A stretch of DNA of 58,205 nt from an uncultured Methanobrevibacter sp. GTDB lineage: Archaea > Methanobacteriota > Methanobacteria > Methanobacteriales > Methanobacteriaceae. Made by a program: the position numbers and the translations under genes. This document shows positions 19,268 to 28,161 of the stretch, piece by piece. The stretch spans positions 1 to 58,205 of the forward strand of contig NZ_CACYJE010000012.1 in NCBI RefSeq assembly GCF_902774605.1, in the 5' to 3' direction. Positions within the stretch are counted from its first letter, which is position 1; each line of letters begins with the position of its first letter. A model generated the notes under the pieces. It ran no database searches. It saw only the letters and a program-made list of their open reading frames with translations, and was not told the DNA's origin.

Positions 19268-19274
19268 TCTAATG
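19251..19274. terminator. Bidirectional hairpin between nucS and the convergent gene
   Basis: CATTAGACT, a 6-base loop, then AGTCTAATG: a perfect 9-bp stem. The stop codons of nucS (19265-19267) and of the convergent gene (19264-19266) both fall at the loop edge. A T-rich stretch follows on the forward strand. Confidence 0.6.
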
Positions 19275-19743
19275 CATCTTCAATTTTTTTCAATTCGTTT
19301 TTAAAGAATTCCTCTGTGAATTTGTTTGCTGGAATGGATGTAGTCACATGACAATCCTTTTCCAATTTGTATATGAGATAATCTTCACCGTCCAATGGAA
19401 TGGTATCATCATCACTTAACACTTCCAATTCTTCAAGTTCAGACATGATATTGTTGAATTCTGTTTCTTCAAGTTCAATAACATCCTCCAGTTTCATTTC
19501 CTGCACTTTAGGGTTTAGCTGAAGGGCTATTGCCACAAAACCGTTGACAGTCTTGTCTGAAATTTCAAATCTGGAATTCCTGATTTCATCCATTGAAAAC
19601 TTAATATGGGTTATTGTGTTTTTTGTGACCGGAATTTCATGGGACAATCCTATTTGATTGATTTCATAATGGTTTTTCCAATCACCTATTTTATAAATTG
19701 CATAATTTATATCATCAAGATTAATAATTTTTTCATCTGTCAT
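19264..19743 (-). CDS. Hypothetical protein, 159 aa
   Basis: Not recognised. A soluble, strongly acidic 159-residue protein with no signal peptide or membrane helix. The middle (KLEDVIELEETEFNNIMSEL) is predicted to be helical. A GTGAT lies 4 bases before the ATG. Convergent with nucS and divergent from the zinc-ribbon membrane protein at 19814. I see nothing that gives a function. Confidence 0.65.
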   Translation of the reverse strand: MTDEKIINLDDINYAIYKIGDWKNHYEINQIGLSHEIPVTKNTITHIKFSMDEIRNSRFEISDKTVNGFVAIALQLNPKVQEMKLEDVIELEETEFNNIMSELEELEVLSDDDTIPLDGEDYLIYKLEKDCHVTTSIPANKFTEEFFKNELKKIEDALD

Positions 19744-19813
19744 ACTATCACGCTTTATTAAATATATTTTTATATTATGATTAATAAATGTAAATTTTAA
19801 TGGAGGTAAAACT

Positions 19814-20530
19814 GTGAAAAAATGTCCTGAATGTGGAAATCCGAGTTATGATGGAGCTCCTGTTTGTGGAAATTGTGGTTACACTTTCCCAAAACCAAAA
19901 GTTGTAGCCCCTAAAAGTGAAAATATCTTCCAACAAGAACCTAAAAAAGAAAAGAAAACCAATAATCAAGATACATTAAGTATAATTAAAGATAACAAGC
20001 TTGTTATTGGAGCAATAGTGCTTATAACATTAATAGTTATTTGCGGAATTGTTCTCACTGGATCAAATGATAAGGCCAACAATAATTCAAGTTCACCAAT
20101 ACAGCTATCAGGTAATGATTTGCTTGAATACAGCGCTGGCGAATTCTCATTCAAATATCCTGAAAGTTGGAAAGAATTAAATTTAACTGATGAAGATTAT
20201 ATAGGAGCTAAATTTTTCCAAAATGAAAATCAGACAGTTATAGAATATTATAATGTAACTTCAGAGTCTGGATCAATAAAAGAAATAGCTCAAGGCATAA
20301 TTAGCTATGCCCAAGGTAATGGCGATTACGTGGAACTTGTTGAAACAATAACCCTTGACGGTAGAAACTCATCAAACATCATTCTAGAAAATGCTGATGG
20401 AGACTACACCCGTTATGTTTCAATGTTAAGTGACGGTCAAACTCACGTGTTCAAGATAACCGGCAGTTCAGTTAATTCAGTTACATCCGAAGACGTTGAA
20501 TCTGCCATAAGTTCTGCAGATATTGCTTAA
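19814..20530 (+). CDS. Membrane-anchored zinc-ribbon protein with extracellular domain
   Basis: A 238-residue protein with three parts. An N-terminal zinc ribbon (KKCPECGNPSYDGAPVCGNCG, residues ~1-23) and a basic linker come first. One membrane helix follows at about 62-82 (LVIGAIVLITLIVICGIVLT). The C-terminal domain outside the cell (about 105-235) opens FSFKYPESWKEL, a PsbP/photosystem-like fold start common in archaeal surface proteins. A GTG start at 19814 is chosen because a strong GGAGGT lies 6 bases upstream. The cell-inside ribbon and outside domain suggest a sensor or anchor; no enzyme motif is seen. A palindrome follows the stop. Confidence 0.72.
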   Translation: MKKCPECGNPSYDGAPVCGNCGYTFPKPKVVAPKSENIFQQEPKKEKKTNNQDTLSIIKDNKLVIGAIVLITLIVICGIVLTGSNDKANNNSSSPIQLSGNDLLEYSAGEFSFKYPESWKELNLTDEDYIGAKFFQNENQTVIEYYNVTSESGSIKEIAQGIISYAQGNGDYVELVETITLDGRNSSNIILENADGDYTRYVSMLSDGQTHVFKITGSSVNSVTSEDVESAISSADIA

Positions 20531-20550
20531 GTATGATTTAAATCATACTT
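20529..20550 (+). terminator. Palindromic terminator after the zinc-ribbon membrane protein
   Basis: AAGTATGATTT followed directly by AAATCATACTT is a perfect 22-base palindrome starting inside the stop codon, followed by CTTTTCTATTTTTT. This is a plausible terminator 27 bases before the next gene. Confidence 0.5.
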
Positions 20551-20576
20551 CTTTTCTATTTTTTAAAGTGTTTAAA

Positions 20577-21404
20577 ATGACCACTGTCAAACTTGCGCTT
20601 TGTCAAATGAATGTTGTTGACAATAAGCAATCAAATCTTAAAAAGGCCGGCGAGATGATACGTGCTGGCGTGGATGCGAATGCCGATTTTATAATTTTGC
20701 CTGAAATGTTCAGCTGCCCCTATTCCAATGACAAGTTCATTGAGTATGCGGAATATGAACAGGACAGCTTGAGTTTAAACACCATTTCAAAACTAGCTGG
20801 GCAAAACAATGTTTATATACTTGCGGGATCAATTCCCGAAAAGGAAAACGACAAGCTATACAATACAAGTTACCTGTTTGACAAAACCGGGAAAATCATC
20901 GCGAAGCATAGGAAGATGCATCTTTTCGACATTGACGTTAAGGACCAGATCACCTTTAGGGAATCTGATGTATTAACCGCCGGAGACAATGTCACAATTG
21001 CGGATACTGATTTTGGAAGAGTGGGCATTGGAATATGCTATGATGTTCGTTTTCCAGAGCTTGCCCGTCTGATGGTTGAAAAAGGTGCATTGATACTGTT
21101 TTATCCCGGAGCTTTCAATATGACTACAGGCCCTGCCCATTGGGAACTGTTATTCCGTTCAAGAGCATTGGACAATCAGGCTTACTGCGTGGGCGTTGCC
21201 CCTGCATTGAACGAGGAGGCAAGCTATCACAGCTACGGCCATTCGATAGTCACAACTCCATGGGGAGAGGTCTTGGCCCAATGCGATGAAAAAGAACAAG
21301 TTATCACATGCAGTGTTGATTTGAGTGAAATTAAAAAAATAAGAGAGGAGCTTCCCCTTTTAAAAAATAAGCGGGAAGACTTATATGAAACTAAATTACT
21401 TTAA
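20577..21404 (+). CDS. Carbon-nitrogen hydrolase (nitrilase superfamily, omega-amidase-like)
   Basis: A 275-residue enzyme of the nitrilase superfamily hydrolysing C-N bonds. The catalytic triad is visible: Glu in FIILPEMFSCPY, Lys in AKHRKMHLFDID and Cys in GIGICYDVRFPEL. The HLFDID and FPEL context resembles the NIT2/omega-amidase branch, which removes ammonia from alpha-ketoglutaramate or deaminated peptides; the exact substrate is not settled. The frame is open to 20523, but ATG 20577 (TTVKLALCQMNV) matches family N-termini. Its stop overlaps the convergent HEAT-repeat gene by 9 bases. Confidence 0.9.
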   Translation: MTTVKLALCQMNVVDNKQSNLKKAGEMIRAGVDANADFIILPEMFSCPYSNDKFIEYAEYEQDSLSLNTISKLAGQNNVYILAGSIPEKENDKLYNTSYLFDKTGKIIAKHRKMHLFDIDVKDQITFRESDVLTAGDNVTIADTDFGRVGIGICYDVRFPELARLMVEKGALILFYPGAFNMTTGPAHWELLFRSRALDNQAYCVGVAPALNEEASYHSYGHSIVTTPWGEVLAQCDEKEQVITCSVDLSEIKKIREELPLLKNKREDLYETKLL

Positions 21405-22244
21405 TTTAGCCAATCTTTTTTCAAAGTATGCGAGTTTTTTAGGGTTGTCGGCAAACACTTCTATTCCGGTTTCTATGACCCTCACTTCATTGTCATAGTC
21501 GTTTGCTTTCCTGTATAATATGCATAATCTTTTGTATGGTGCATCTTTAGCCTGTTTTGATTCAACATAGCTTTCATAACCCTTGATTGCTTTTTGGACA
21601 TTGGTTTTTTCCATTTCCTTAAGGGTGCTCATTGGAATCAGTGAAACTATTTCCTCACCGGATGCCTTTGCCTTTTGTCTTTTTTGGGCTTTTTTAAGTG
21701 CCTTGTTGCATGATTTTTTAAAGTCCTTGTCGCTTTCGGCCTTGCGGGCGTCCTTTATTAATTTGATTGAATCGTCGGTTGCAATGTCTCCCAATGCCTG
21801 GATTGCTGCGAGCCTGACTCCCCAGTCCTCATCTTCCAAGCATTTTTCAATCGCATCCAATTCTTCTTCAGCCTGAAGCTCGCCTAGGGAGCGTGCTGCC
21901 ACTTTTCTCACACCGAAGTCCTCATCCTGTGTTGCTTCAACAAAGTATGGGATGACCTTTTCGTCTCCGGTTTCCTTAAGTGCGAACGCTAAAAATCTTT
22001 TGTCCTTTCCTTGTGCGTTTTCGAATTCTTCTATTAATTTATCAACAGCAACTTCACCCATGTTCCCCAATATTTCAGCCGCTTTGAATCTCACTTGTGC
22101 GCTTTCATCAGTGGTGGCTTTTATTAATGGTTCAATAGCTTCCTCATCAGTTATTCCAACTAATGATTCTATTGCTTCTTTTCTGACTTTAACATCATCA
22201 TCTGATAAATTGTTAATAGCGTCATTAAAATTTAAATTTGACAT
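21396..22244 (-). CDS. HEAT-repeat (PBS-lyase-like) protein
   Basis: A 282-residue helical-repeat protein. Residues 1-170 hold about five HEAT/PBS-lyase repeats, each about 30 residues, of the form (D/V)VRKxAxxxLGxxxxxxAxxxL, for example DVKVRKEAIESLVGITDEEA and GVRKVAARSLGELQAEEEL. The rest is a basic helical segment (KKAQKRQKAKASG) and a TPR-like tail (YKRLCILYRKANDYDNEV). It is a protein-binding scaffold with no lyase activity expected. Convergent overlap with the nitrilase gene. Confidence 0.85.
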   Translation of the reverse strand: MSNLNFNDAINNLSDDDVKVRKEAIESLVGITDEEAIEPLIKATTDESAQVRFKAAEILGNMGEVAVDKLIEEFENAQGKDKRFLAFALKETGDEKVIPYFVEATQDEDFGVRKVAARSLGELQAEEELDAIEKCLEDEDWGVRLAAIQALGDIATDDSIKLIKDARKAESDKDFKKSCNKALKKAQKRQKAKASGEEIVSLIPMSTLKEMEKTNVQKAIKGYESYVESKQAKDAPYKRLCILYRKANDYDNEVRVIETGIEVFADNPKKLAYFEKRLAKLK

Positions 22245-22385
22245 GTTTATTAGTTAGATTTTAAGCATATATTAATCTTTTTAGAAAATATGGCAGGGTC
22301 TGGTTGAATTGGCTTAATGGCTAAAAGTTTGTGATTATTGTCTAAAAAAAGAAAAAAGGAAAATTGAAAATTGGTTATTTTCAAT

Positions 22386-23156
22386 TTAGATACAGGTGTA
22401 TCCGCCGTCTACAGCAATTGATTGTCCGGTTACGTAACTGGATTTAGGAGATGCTAAGTAAACAACTGTGGAGTCTAATTCTCCGTCAACACCGGATCTT
22501 CCAACAGGCACAACGGTTTTAGTGTATGCTTTGTACTCATCGTTGTCGATTGTTGAACGGGTGAGTTCAGTTGGGAATGTACCTGGACAGATTGCGTTTA
22601 CGGTAATGTTGTATTTTGCCCATTCTGCTGCTAATTGTCTTGTGAGGTTTACTACTCCACCTTTTGCTGCTGCGTATGGGGATGTTGGGGTAGCCATGGT
22701 TCCGACTAAACCGAACATGGATGCAGTGTTGATGATTCTTCCGTATTTTTGTGGAATCATTGCTTCACGTGCTACAGCCCTGGACATTTTGAATGTACCG
22801 GTAAGGTCAACGTCTACGGTTTTGTTCCATTCATCATCGGTTAATAATTCTGCTTCCTTGGTTGCACCGTATCCTGCGTTGTTGTGGAGGATGTCGATTC
22901 TTCCGAAGTGGTCCATGACTTCTTTTACACATGCATCTACACTTTCAGTGTCGGTTACGTCACAAACTACACCAATGCAGTCAACGCCAAGTTCTTTGAT
23001 TTCTTCTGCCACTTGGTCTAATCTTTCTTTCCTTCTTCCGGTGACTACAATGTTTGCACCGTATCTTGCGTAAGCTTTTGCCATGTCCACTCCGATACCG
23101 GAGGATGCACCACTTACAAGTGCTACTTGTCCTTGTAAATTAAATAAATCATTCAT
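22386..23156 (-). CDS. Short-chain dehydrogenase/reductase
   Basis: A 256-residue classical SDR. The Rossmann motif is SGASSGIGVDMAKAYARYGA, followed by the NNAGYG segment and the active-site Ser with YAAAKGGVVNLTRQ (Tyr-x-x-x-Lys). An Arg pair in VVTGRRKERL suggests NADP(H) preference. Similar to FabG or glucose/gluconate dehydrogenases; the substrate is unknown. ATG 23156 has GGTGG upstream. A TATA-like TAATATATCT (23191-23200) lies about 35 bases ahead. The insertion sequence ends about 51 bases upstream of the ATG, so only the core promoter is left. Confidence 0.9.
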   Translation of the reverse strand: MNDLFNLQGQVALVSGASSGIGVDMAKAYARYGANIVVTGRRKERLDQVAEEIKELGVDCIGVVCDVTDTESVDACVKEVMDHFGRIDILHNNAGYGATKEAELLTDDEWNKTVDVDLTGTFKMSRAVAREAMIPQKYGRIINTASMFGLVGTMATPTSPYAAAKGGVVNLTRQLAAEWAKYNITVNAICPGTFPTELTRSTIDNDEYKAYTKTVVPVGRSGVDGELDSTVVYLASPKSSYVTGQSIAVDGGYTCI

Positions 23157-23190
23157 TTTATTACCACCTTTAGGCGTAATGCCTATAGTT

Positions 23191-23200
23191 AGATATATTA
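23191..23200 (-). promoter_or_regulatory. TATA-like box of the SDR gene
   Basis: On the reverse strand this reads TAATATATCT, about 35 bases before the SDR start. The insertion sequence begins 7 bases farther upstream, so the core promoter seems spared but any activator site was moved away. A small inverted repeat TAGGC-gtaat-GCCTA (23171-23185) lies in the leader. Confidence 0.35.
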
Positions 23201-23240
23201 CGGCAATGTTGAAATCCTAAAATTTTTTTCACTTGAAATT

Positions 23241-23254
23241 TCACATCGATGTGA
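23241..23254. repeat. 14-base palindrome in the IS left end
   Basis: TCACATCGATGTGA is a perfect palindrome just ahead of the 45-base tandem repeat. It could be a binding site or part of the element end; no function is evident. Confidence 0.5.
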
Positions 23255-23255
23255 T

Positions 23256-23345
23256 TTCTTGATGTAAAATTAGTATTTCTTAGATTTGCTCAATATATGT
23301 TTCTTGATGTAAAATTAGTATTTCTTAGATTTGCTCAATATATGT
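23256..23345 (+). repeat. Perfect 45-base tandem duplication in the IS left end
   Basis: 23256-23300 and 23301-23345 are identical, each starting TTCTTGATGTAAAATTAG and ending CTCAATATATGT. Both lie between the left inverted repeat and the transposase start. Confidence 0.9.
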
Positions 23346-23438
23346 AATTTATTTTATTACATTTGAAATAATACTTGGTTATTTTAAAAAATAAGATATA
23401 ATAAATTATATATAGTAAAATGGAGAATATTTATATAT

Positions 23439-24407
23439 ATGAACCAAAAAAACAAACATTCTCCAGTAATAGTTAGGTTTTCAAAGCATAAAAACCTTTT
23501 GGATTTTGGCTTTAAAAAACAAACAAAAAAATATTTCAAAAAATATGAAAAAGACAGTAAAATCGAGATTAACACGAATAACTTGATTAAATTCATTGAA
23601 CATACTTACAGTTATGCTAGAATATCTTTAAATCTATATTCAAGTAAATATTCAAAGAAAATGTACTCGCAACCTGCATTATTCACAATTATTGCATTGA
23701 AAACTTATTTAAATTTAACTTATCGTCAAATAGTTGAATTTATTAGCTTTTCAGATAGATTACAGAAATATTTGAAGATTAAAAGAGCTCCAGATTACTC
23801 CACTCTTCAGAAATTCTTCAAAAGGATGCCAACTGACATGTTTGAAAGAATAACAAAGCAAATTATCGGACATTTAGAAATACAACCAGAATTAGTTGCT
23901 CTTGATGGCAGTGGGTTCACAAGCGACTACGCTGATAAATATTACTCAAAAATACGTAGCCATGACGTGAAAAACTACACTAAATGCCATATTGCAATTG
24001 ATGTTGATTCAAGACTAATACTCTACTCACAAGCAGTAAAAGGACCAAGACACGATACAAAATTCGCAATAGCATCAATAAGAAGTCTAAAAAAATATAA
24101 TCCGCAATTCATCATAGCAGACAAAGCATATGACTCAAATCCAATAAGAACCTGCATAAATGAAGAAATAAAAGCATCAGACCAAATACCACTACGATCA
24201 AACTTCAGACATGGTTGGTACAGAAGATTAAGCATCAAAACATTCAAAAAAGAAATATATTCAAGAAGAAACAATGTAGAAAGTGTATTCAGTGTAATAA
24301 AACGTAAATTCTCAGGAATAAATAAAAGCAAGAGTACACGTTTGCAGAACAAAGAAACAAGACTAAAAACATTAGTTTATAATATTGATCAATCAACAAA
24401 AATTTAA
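23439..24407 (+). CDS. DDE transposase, IS5/IS4-like
   Basis: A 322-residue DDE transposase. Catalytic-core segments are visible: LVALDGSGFTSDYA (first Asp), FIIADKAYDSNPI (second Asp) and RNNVESVFSVIKRKFSG (Glu, in the Y/N-x-x-E-x-x-x-x-x-x-K/R pattern). The N-terminus (basic, SYARISLNLY then KTYLNLTYRQIVEFI) is the usual DNA-binding helical domain. No stop or frameshift, so the element may still move. Codon use is extremely AT-rich (many AAA, ATA, AGA), more so than the neighbours. Confidence 0.88.
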   Translation: MNQKNKHSPVIVRFSKHKNLLDFGFKKQTKKYFKKYEKDSKIEINTNNLIKFIEHTYSYARISLNLYSSKYSKKMYSQPALFTIIALKTYLNLTYRQIVEFISFSDRLQKYLKIKRAPDYSTLQKFFKRMPTDMFERITKQIIGHLEIQPELVALDGSGFTSDYADKYYSKIRSHDVKNYTKCHIAIDVDSRLILYSQAVKGPRHDTKFAIASIRSLKKYNPQFIIADKAYDSNPIRTCINEEIKASDQIPLRSNFRHGWYRRLSIKTFKKEIYSRRNNVESVFSVIKRKFSGINKSKSTRLQNKETRLKTLVYNIDQSTKI

Positions 24408-24666
24408 AAAAGGATTTCAACAAGGTGTATATTACATCATAAAGTATATAAAAATTTTTATTTTCCAAAATTATTTAAAATTTTTAAAAAATATTCAATT
24501 TAATGTAAAAAATAATAGATATTATTGGTTACTTGATTAATCGCCCCAGTATATAAATCGTACTTAAAATAAAATATTTTAAACAAAAATTAAATAAACC
24601 AATAAGTTTAATTAAAAGTAAAATTAAATAAACATTAACAAACTTATAAAAGACGAGGAGTCAAAT

Positions 24667-27264
24667 ATGATTGAAGAGCAAACCAAAAGCTATACAAAAA
24701 AGCAAATATTCAAGACCCTGCACCCATGGGTTCAGAAATGGTTTGACTCACAGTTCGACGATTTCACGCCGGCACAGAAAAAGTCAATCATCGACATTCA
24801 CAAGAAAAACAACATCCTCATCTCATCACCAACAGGGTCCGGCAAAACCTTAACCGCATTTTTATCAGTGATTAGTGAATTAACCTCATTGGCCGAAAAT
24901 GACAAGCTGGAGGATAAGGTATACTGCATATACATTTCCCCCCTGAAGGCACTTGACAACGACATTGAAAAAAACCTTGAGGAACCCCTGAACGGCATTG
25001 AAAAGATAGCTGGCAAAAAGCTTGGAATAAGAAAAGCCGTCAGAACCGGTGACACTTCACAATACCAAAGGCAGAAAATGCTTAAAAAACCTCCACACAT
25101 ATTAATCACCACACCAGAAACATTATCAATTCTACTGGTGGCACCTAAGTTCAGGGAGAAACTGAGCCACGTCAAATACGTCATCATCGATGAGATACAC
25201 TCACTTGCAGAGAACAAGAGAGGAGTTCATTTAAGCCTGTCATTGGAGAGGCTGCAGCACCTGATTGGAAACTACACAAGAATAGGCCTGTCCGCAACAG
25301 TAAGTCCATTAAAAGAGGTTGCAAGGTTCCTTGTAGGTTACGAGTACGGTGTTGAGCGGAACTGTAAAATAGTCAACATCAACTACCTAAAGGAATTGGA
25401 CATGGAGGTAATGTGTCCTGTAAGCGACATAGTGCTTGCCGATGAGGAGGACACCCGATTGGGGATGTATGACCTGCTGGATGACTTGATTCAGGAAAAC
25501 AAGACCACGTTGATATTCACCAACACCCGTAGCGGAACCGAAAGGTTCGTCTACAACCTGAAGAAAATGTATCCGATGAACTATAACAACTCAAACATCA
25601 TGGCCCACCACTCTTCACTCTCGAAGGAAGTTCGTTTGGAAACCGAAAACAAGCTCAAGGAAGGGAAATTGAAGGCAGTGGTGTCATCCACATCCCTTGA
25701 ATTGGGAATTGATATAGGATACATCGACCTTGTCGTTTTGATAAATTCCCCAAAATCCGTTGCAAGAGCCCTGCAGAGAATAGGCAGAAGCGGACACAGA
25801 CTGCATGAAAAGTCAAAAGGCAGAATCATAGTGACCGAACGTGATGACCTTGTGGAATGCTCAGTTCTGCTCAAGAATGCCAAGGAAGGAAAAATTGACA
25901 AGATCAGCATTCCAACCAATTGCCTTGACGTTTTGGCACAGCACATTTACGGAATGAGCATTGAAAACCCCTGGGACATCGATTACGCATATGACGTAAT
26001 CCGCAAAAGCTATTGCTATAAGGACCTGACTAGAGACGATTATGAGGATGTCTTAAGCTACATGGCTGGCGAATACCCTGAGCTCGAGGAGCGTTACGTT
26101 TACGCCAAAATCTGGATTGACTATAAGGAGAATACCTTCGGCAAGCGCGGAAAGCTCGCAAGAATGCTTTACTCCACCAACATTGGAACAATCCCCGACT
26201 CATCAGGAGTGCTTGTCAAGTGCGACGGCGAGACAGTGGGAAAGATTGAGGAATCTTTCATGGAGCGACTGAAAAAGGGAGACACCTTCGTTTTAGGGGG
26301 AAGAACATTCAGGTTCAATTACGGCAAGGGAATGACCATCAACGTCACTCCTGCAAGCGGCCCGCCAACAATTCCTTCATGGTTTTCACAGCAGCTGCCT
26401 TTGTCATTTGACCTTGCAATGGACATTCAAAGGTTCCGCTCACATATGGAAACACGATTCGAGTACAGGAGAAGCAAGGAGGAGATAATGGAGTTCATCT
26501 ACGATTACCTCTACGTTGATGACTTTGCGGCAAATTCAATTTATGAATACTTTGTCGAACAGTACAAGTACGCCAAAATCCCATCCAACCGATGCCTGCT
26601 CATTGAGTACTACACAGGATTCGGCGGAAGGAAATTCGTAATATTCCATTCCCTTTTCGGCCGCAAGGTCAATGACGCATTGTCACGTGCTGTGGCTTAT
26701 GTGGTTGCCAAAAGATACAATACGAACATTACCATTTCCATATCGGACAATGGTTTTTACCTAAGCTCAGACGGCACAATAGGAGGTCTTGAATCATTCA
26801 GGCAATTGACTCCTGAGAATTTTGAAAGGATACTTGCAAGTTCATTGAACAAAACCGAAACCCTGGCTTCAAGATTCCGCCATTGTGCAGGCAGATCACT
26901 GATGACCCTTAGAAGATACAAGGGAGAATCCAAATCCGTCGGTCGCCAACAGGTTCGTGGAAAAATTCTTCTCAAGTTCGTTCAGGAGATGGATGACAAT
27001 TTCTCCATTCTAAAGGAAGCGCGTCGTGAGGCAATGGAAGATTACATGGACATTAAAAACGCATTGAAAGTCATCAACATGGTTGCCAGTGAAGAAATGG
27101 AAATCAAAACCATTGATACGGTTATTCCAAGTCCATTTGCATTCAATCTTGTTTCACAGGGTTATCTTGACGTGCTGAACCAAAACGACAAGGGAGAATT
27201 CACCAAAAGGATGCATCAGGCAATTCTTGACCAGATAAAAGATAAGTTAAAAGACATCTATTGA
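24667..27264 (+). CDS. Lhr-type (aLhr2-like) superfamily 2 helicase
   Basis: An 865-residue ATP-dependent helicase. RecA-like core motifs: [13 protein letters not shown] (Walker A), [15 protein letters not shown] (DEIH), [31 protein letters not shown] and [11 protein letters not shown]. After about residue 450 come the winged-helix and Lhr-core C-terminal domains. The length matches archaeal Lhr2 rather than the 1500-residue bacterial Lhr. These enzymes act in DNA repair and recombination. GAGGAG lies 8 bases before the ATG. The IS sits about 245 bases upstream on the same strand; the gap is plain AT-rich sequence. Confidence 0.93.
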   Translation: MIEEQTKSYTKKQIFKTLHPWVQKWFDSQFDDFTPAQKKSIIDIHKKNNILISSPTGSGKTLTAFLSVISELTSLAENDKLEDKVYCIYISPLKALDNDIEKNLEEPLNGIEKIAGKKLGIRKAVRTGDTSQYQRQKMLKKPPHILITTPETLSILLVAPKFREKLSHVKYVIIDEIHSLAENKRGVHLSLSLERLQHLIGNYTRIGLSATVSPLKEVARFLVGYEYGVERNCKIVNINYLKELDMEVMCPVSDIVLADEEDTRLGMYDLLDDLIQENKTTLIFTNTRSGTERFVYNLKKMYPMNYNNSNIMAHHSSLSKEVRLETENKLKEGKLKAVVSSTSLELGIDIGYIDLVVLINSPKSVARALQRIGRSGHRLHEKSKGRIIVTERDDLVECSVLLKNAKEGKIDKISIPTNCLDVLAQHIYGMSIENPWDIDYAYDVIRKSYCYKDLTRDDYEDVLSYMAGEYPELEERYVYAKIWIDYKENTFGKRGKLARMLYSTNIGTIPDSSGVLVKCDGETVGKIEESFMERLKKGDTFVLGGRTFRFNYGKGMTINVTPASGPPTIPSWFSQQLPLSFDLAMDIQRFRSHMETRFEYRRSKEEIMEFIYDYLYVDDFAANSIYEYFVEQYKYAKIPSNRCLLIEYYTGFGGRKFVIFHSLFGRKVNDALSRAVAYVVAKRYNTNITISISDNGFYLSSDGTIGGLESFRQLTPENFERILASSLNKTETLASRFRHCAGRSLMTLRRYKGESKSVGRQQVRGKILLKFVQEMDDNFSILKEARREAMEDYMDIKNALKVINMVASEEMEIKTIDTVIPSPFAFNLVSQGYLDVLNQNDKGEFTKRMHQAILDQIKDKLKDIY

Positions 27265-27338
27265 CATCATCAAATTGAAACTCAAATATAAATACTTTTA
27301 TTAATGAAATTAAATAATAATACTTAAAGGTGATTTTC

Positions 27339-27707
27339 ATGACTAAATGGAGTGCAGTGATTATAGGTTTCATATTAGCTGTAATTGTAAAATCATTTTT
27401 TGCCCCTTATGAATTTATTGGATTGTTGATTGTCGGTTTCATAACCGGTTACATTGCCCATGACGGAATGTTTGGCGGTTTGTGGAATGCCGCTGTCGCA
27501 GGAGCATTGGGAACAATCATCTGCGCAATATTATTCATACTGGCTGCAACCTTCGGAGGAAGCATTGCCGGAATCTTTGGAGGATTGGCCGGATTTACAA
27601 TATCTGGAGTTGCAAGTATCATTGCAATAATTGAAAATCTAATTTATTATGCAATTGTAATGGGCATAACAGGAGCTTTCGGAGGACTATTAGCTTCTAA
27701 AGAATAA
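27339..27707 (+). CDS. Small glycine-rich membrane protein (DUF5518-like)
   Basis: A 122-residue integral membrane protein with about four hydrophobic helices and GG/GA-rich turns (FGGSIAGIFGGLAGFTISGV). Such proteins are common in Methanobrevibacter-type genomes and are often named DUF5518; I make that link tentatively. AAAGGTGAT precedes ATG 27339, ruling out an upstream GTG at 27330. A related membrane gene follows 19 bases later; the two look like a paralogous pair. Function unknown. Confidence 0.72.
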   Translation: MTKWSAVIIGFILAVIVKSFFAPYEFIGLLIVGFITGYIAHDGMFGGLWNAAVAGALGTIICAILFILAATFGGSIAGIFGGLAGFTISGVASIIAIIENLIYYAIVMGITGAFGGLLASKE

Positions 27708-27726
27708 TTTTTTGGAGTAAAATAAT

Positions 27727-28140
27727 ATGAATAAGTTTCTACCAGAAATCAATATTAAAGCGTTAGTATTCGGTGCGGCGATTGCTGCAGCATTCATAAT
27801 ATTCGGATATCAAATCAATGATTGGCTTTACCCATTCTCAGCAATAGGGCTCTTATACATTGGATATGGGCAGGACAGCATTTTAAAAGGAACAATATTG
27901 GGAGCGCTTGGTGCAACCCCTATTGTGATTTTGACCTTACAGGGATACATGGGAACCTTTTCAGGGTTTTTCGTGAGCAATACTGGAGTAATAAGTGTAA
28001 CCCTGATTATTATAGTTGTCGGTGCTGTTGTTGGTCTTGTTGGTGCATTGACAAAAGTTAATCGTATGAAAGCATTGGCTGAATACGAAAAACAGCAAAA
28101 AATCGGCAAAAACAAAAATAAAAATAAGAATAAAAAATAA
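27727..28140 (+). CDS. Small membrane protein, paralog of the preceding gene
   Basis: A 137-residue protein with four hydrophobic helices and a very basic lysine/asparagine tail (GKNKNKNKNKK). The layout is like its upstream neighbour: a short inner-face start, then GA- and GG-rich helices (VFGAAIAAAFIIFGY; VVGAVVGLVGALTKVNR). It is in the same transcription unit. The lysine-rich tail should lie inside the cell. Function unknown; I cannot tell if the pair forms one complex. It ends in a hairpin shared with purP. Confidence 0.68.
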   Translation: MNKFLPEINIKALVFGAAIAAAFIIFGYQINDWLYPFSAIGLLYIGYGQDSILKGTILGALGATPIVILTLQGYMGTFSGFFVSNTGVISVTLIIIVVGAVVGLVGALTKVNRMKALAEYEKQQKIGKNKNKNKNKK

Positions 28141-28161
28141 TAACAGTTTTATGTTATTATT
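28136..28161. terminator. Bidirectional hairpin between membrane-protein gene and purP
   Basis: AATAATAAC, an 8-base loop, then GTTATTATT: a 9-bp stem that can extend by AT pairs, with T-runs on the forward strand and A-runs before it. The forward gene's TAA is in the left arm; purP's stop (28149-28151) is in the loop. Confidence 0.6.

Larger units (their letters stand above)
23208..24421 (+). mobile_element. Insertion sequence, IS5/IS4-like, with intact transposase
   Basis: About 1.2 kb bounded by inverted repeats GTTGAAATCCT (23208-23218) and its complement AGGATTTCAAC (24411-24421), an exact 11-base match; similarity fades inward. It holds one uninterrupted transposase gene (23439-24407). 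I see no convincing target-site duplication. The left end is unusually long (about 230 bases to the ATG) and contains a 45-base tandem duplication and a 14-base palindrome. Confidence 0.72.
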
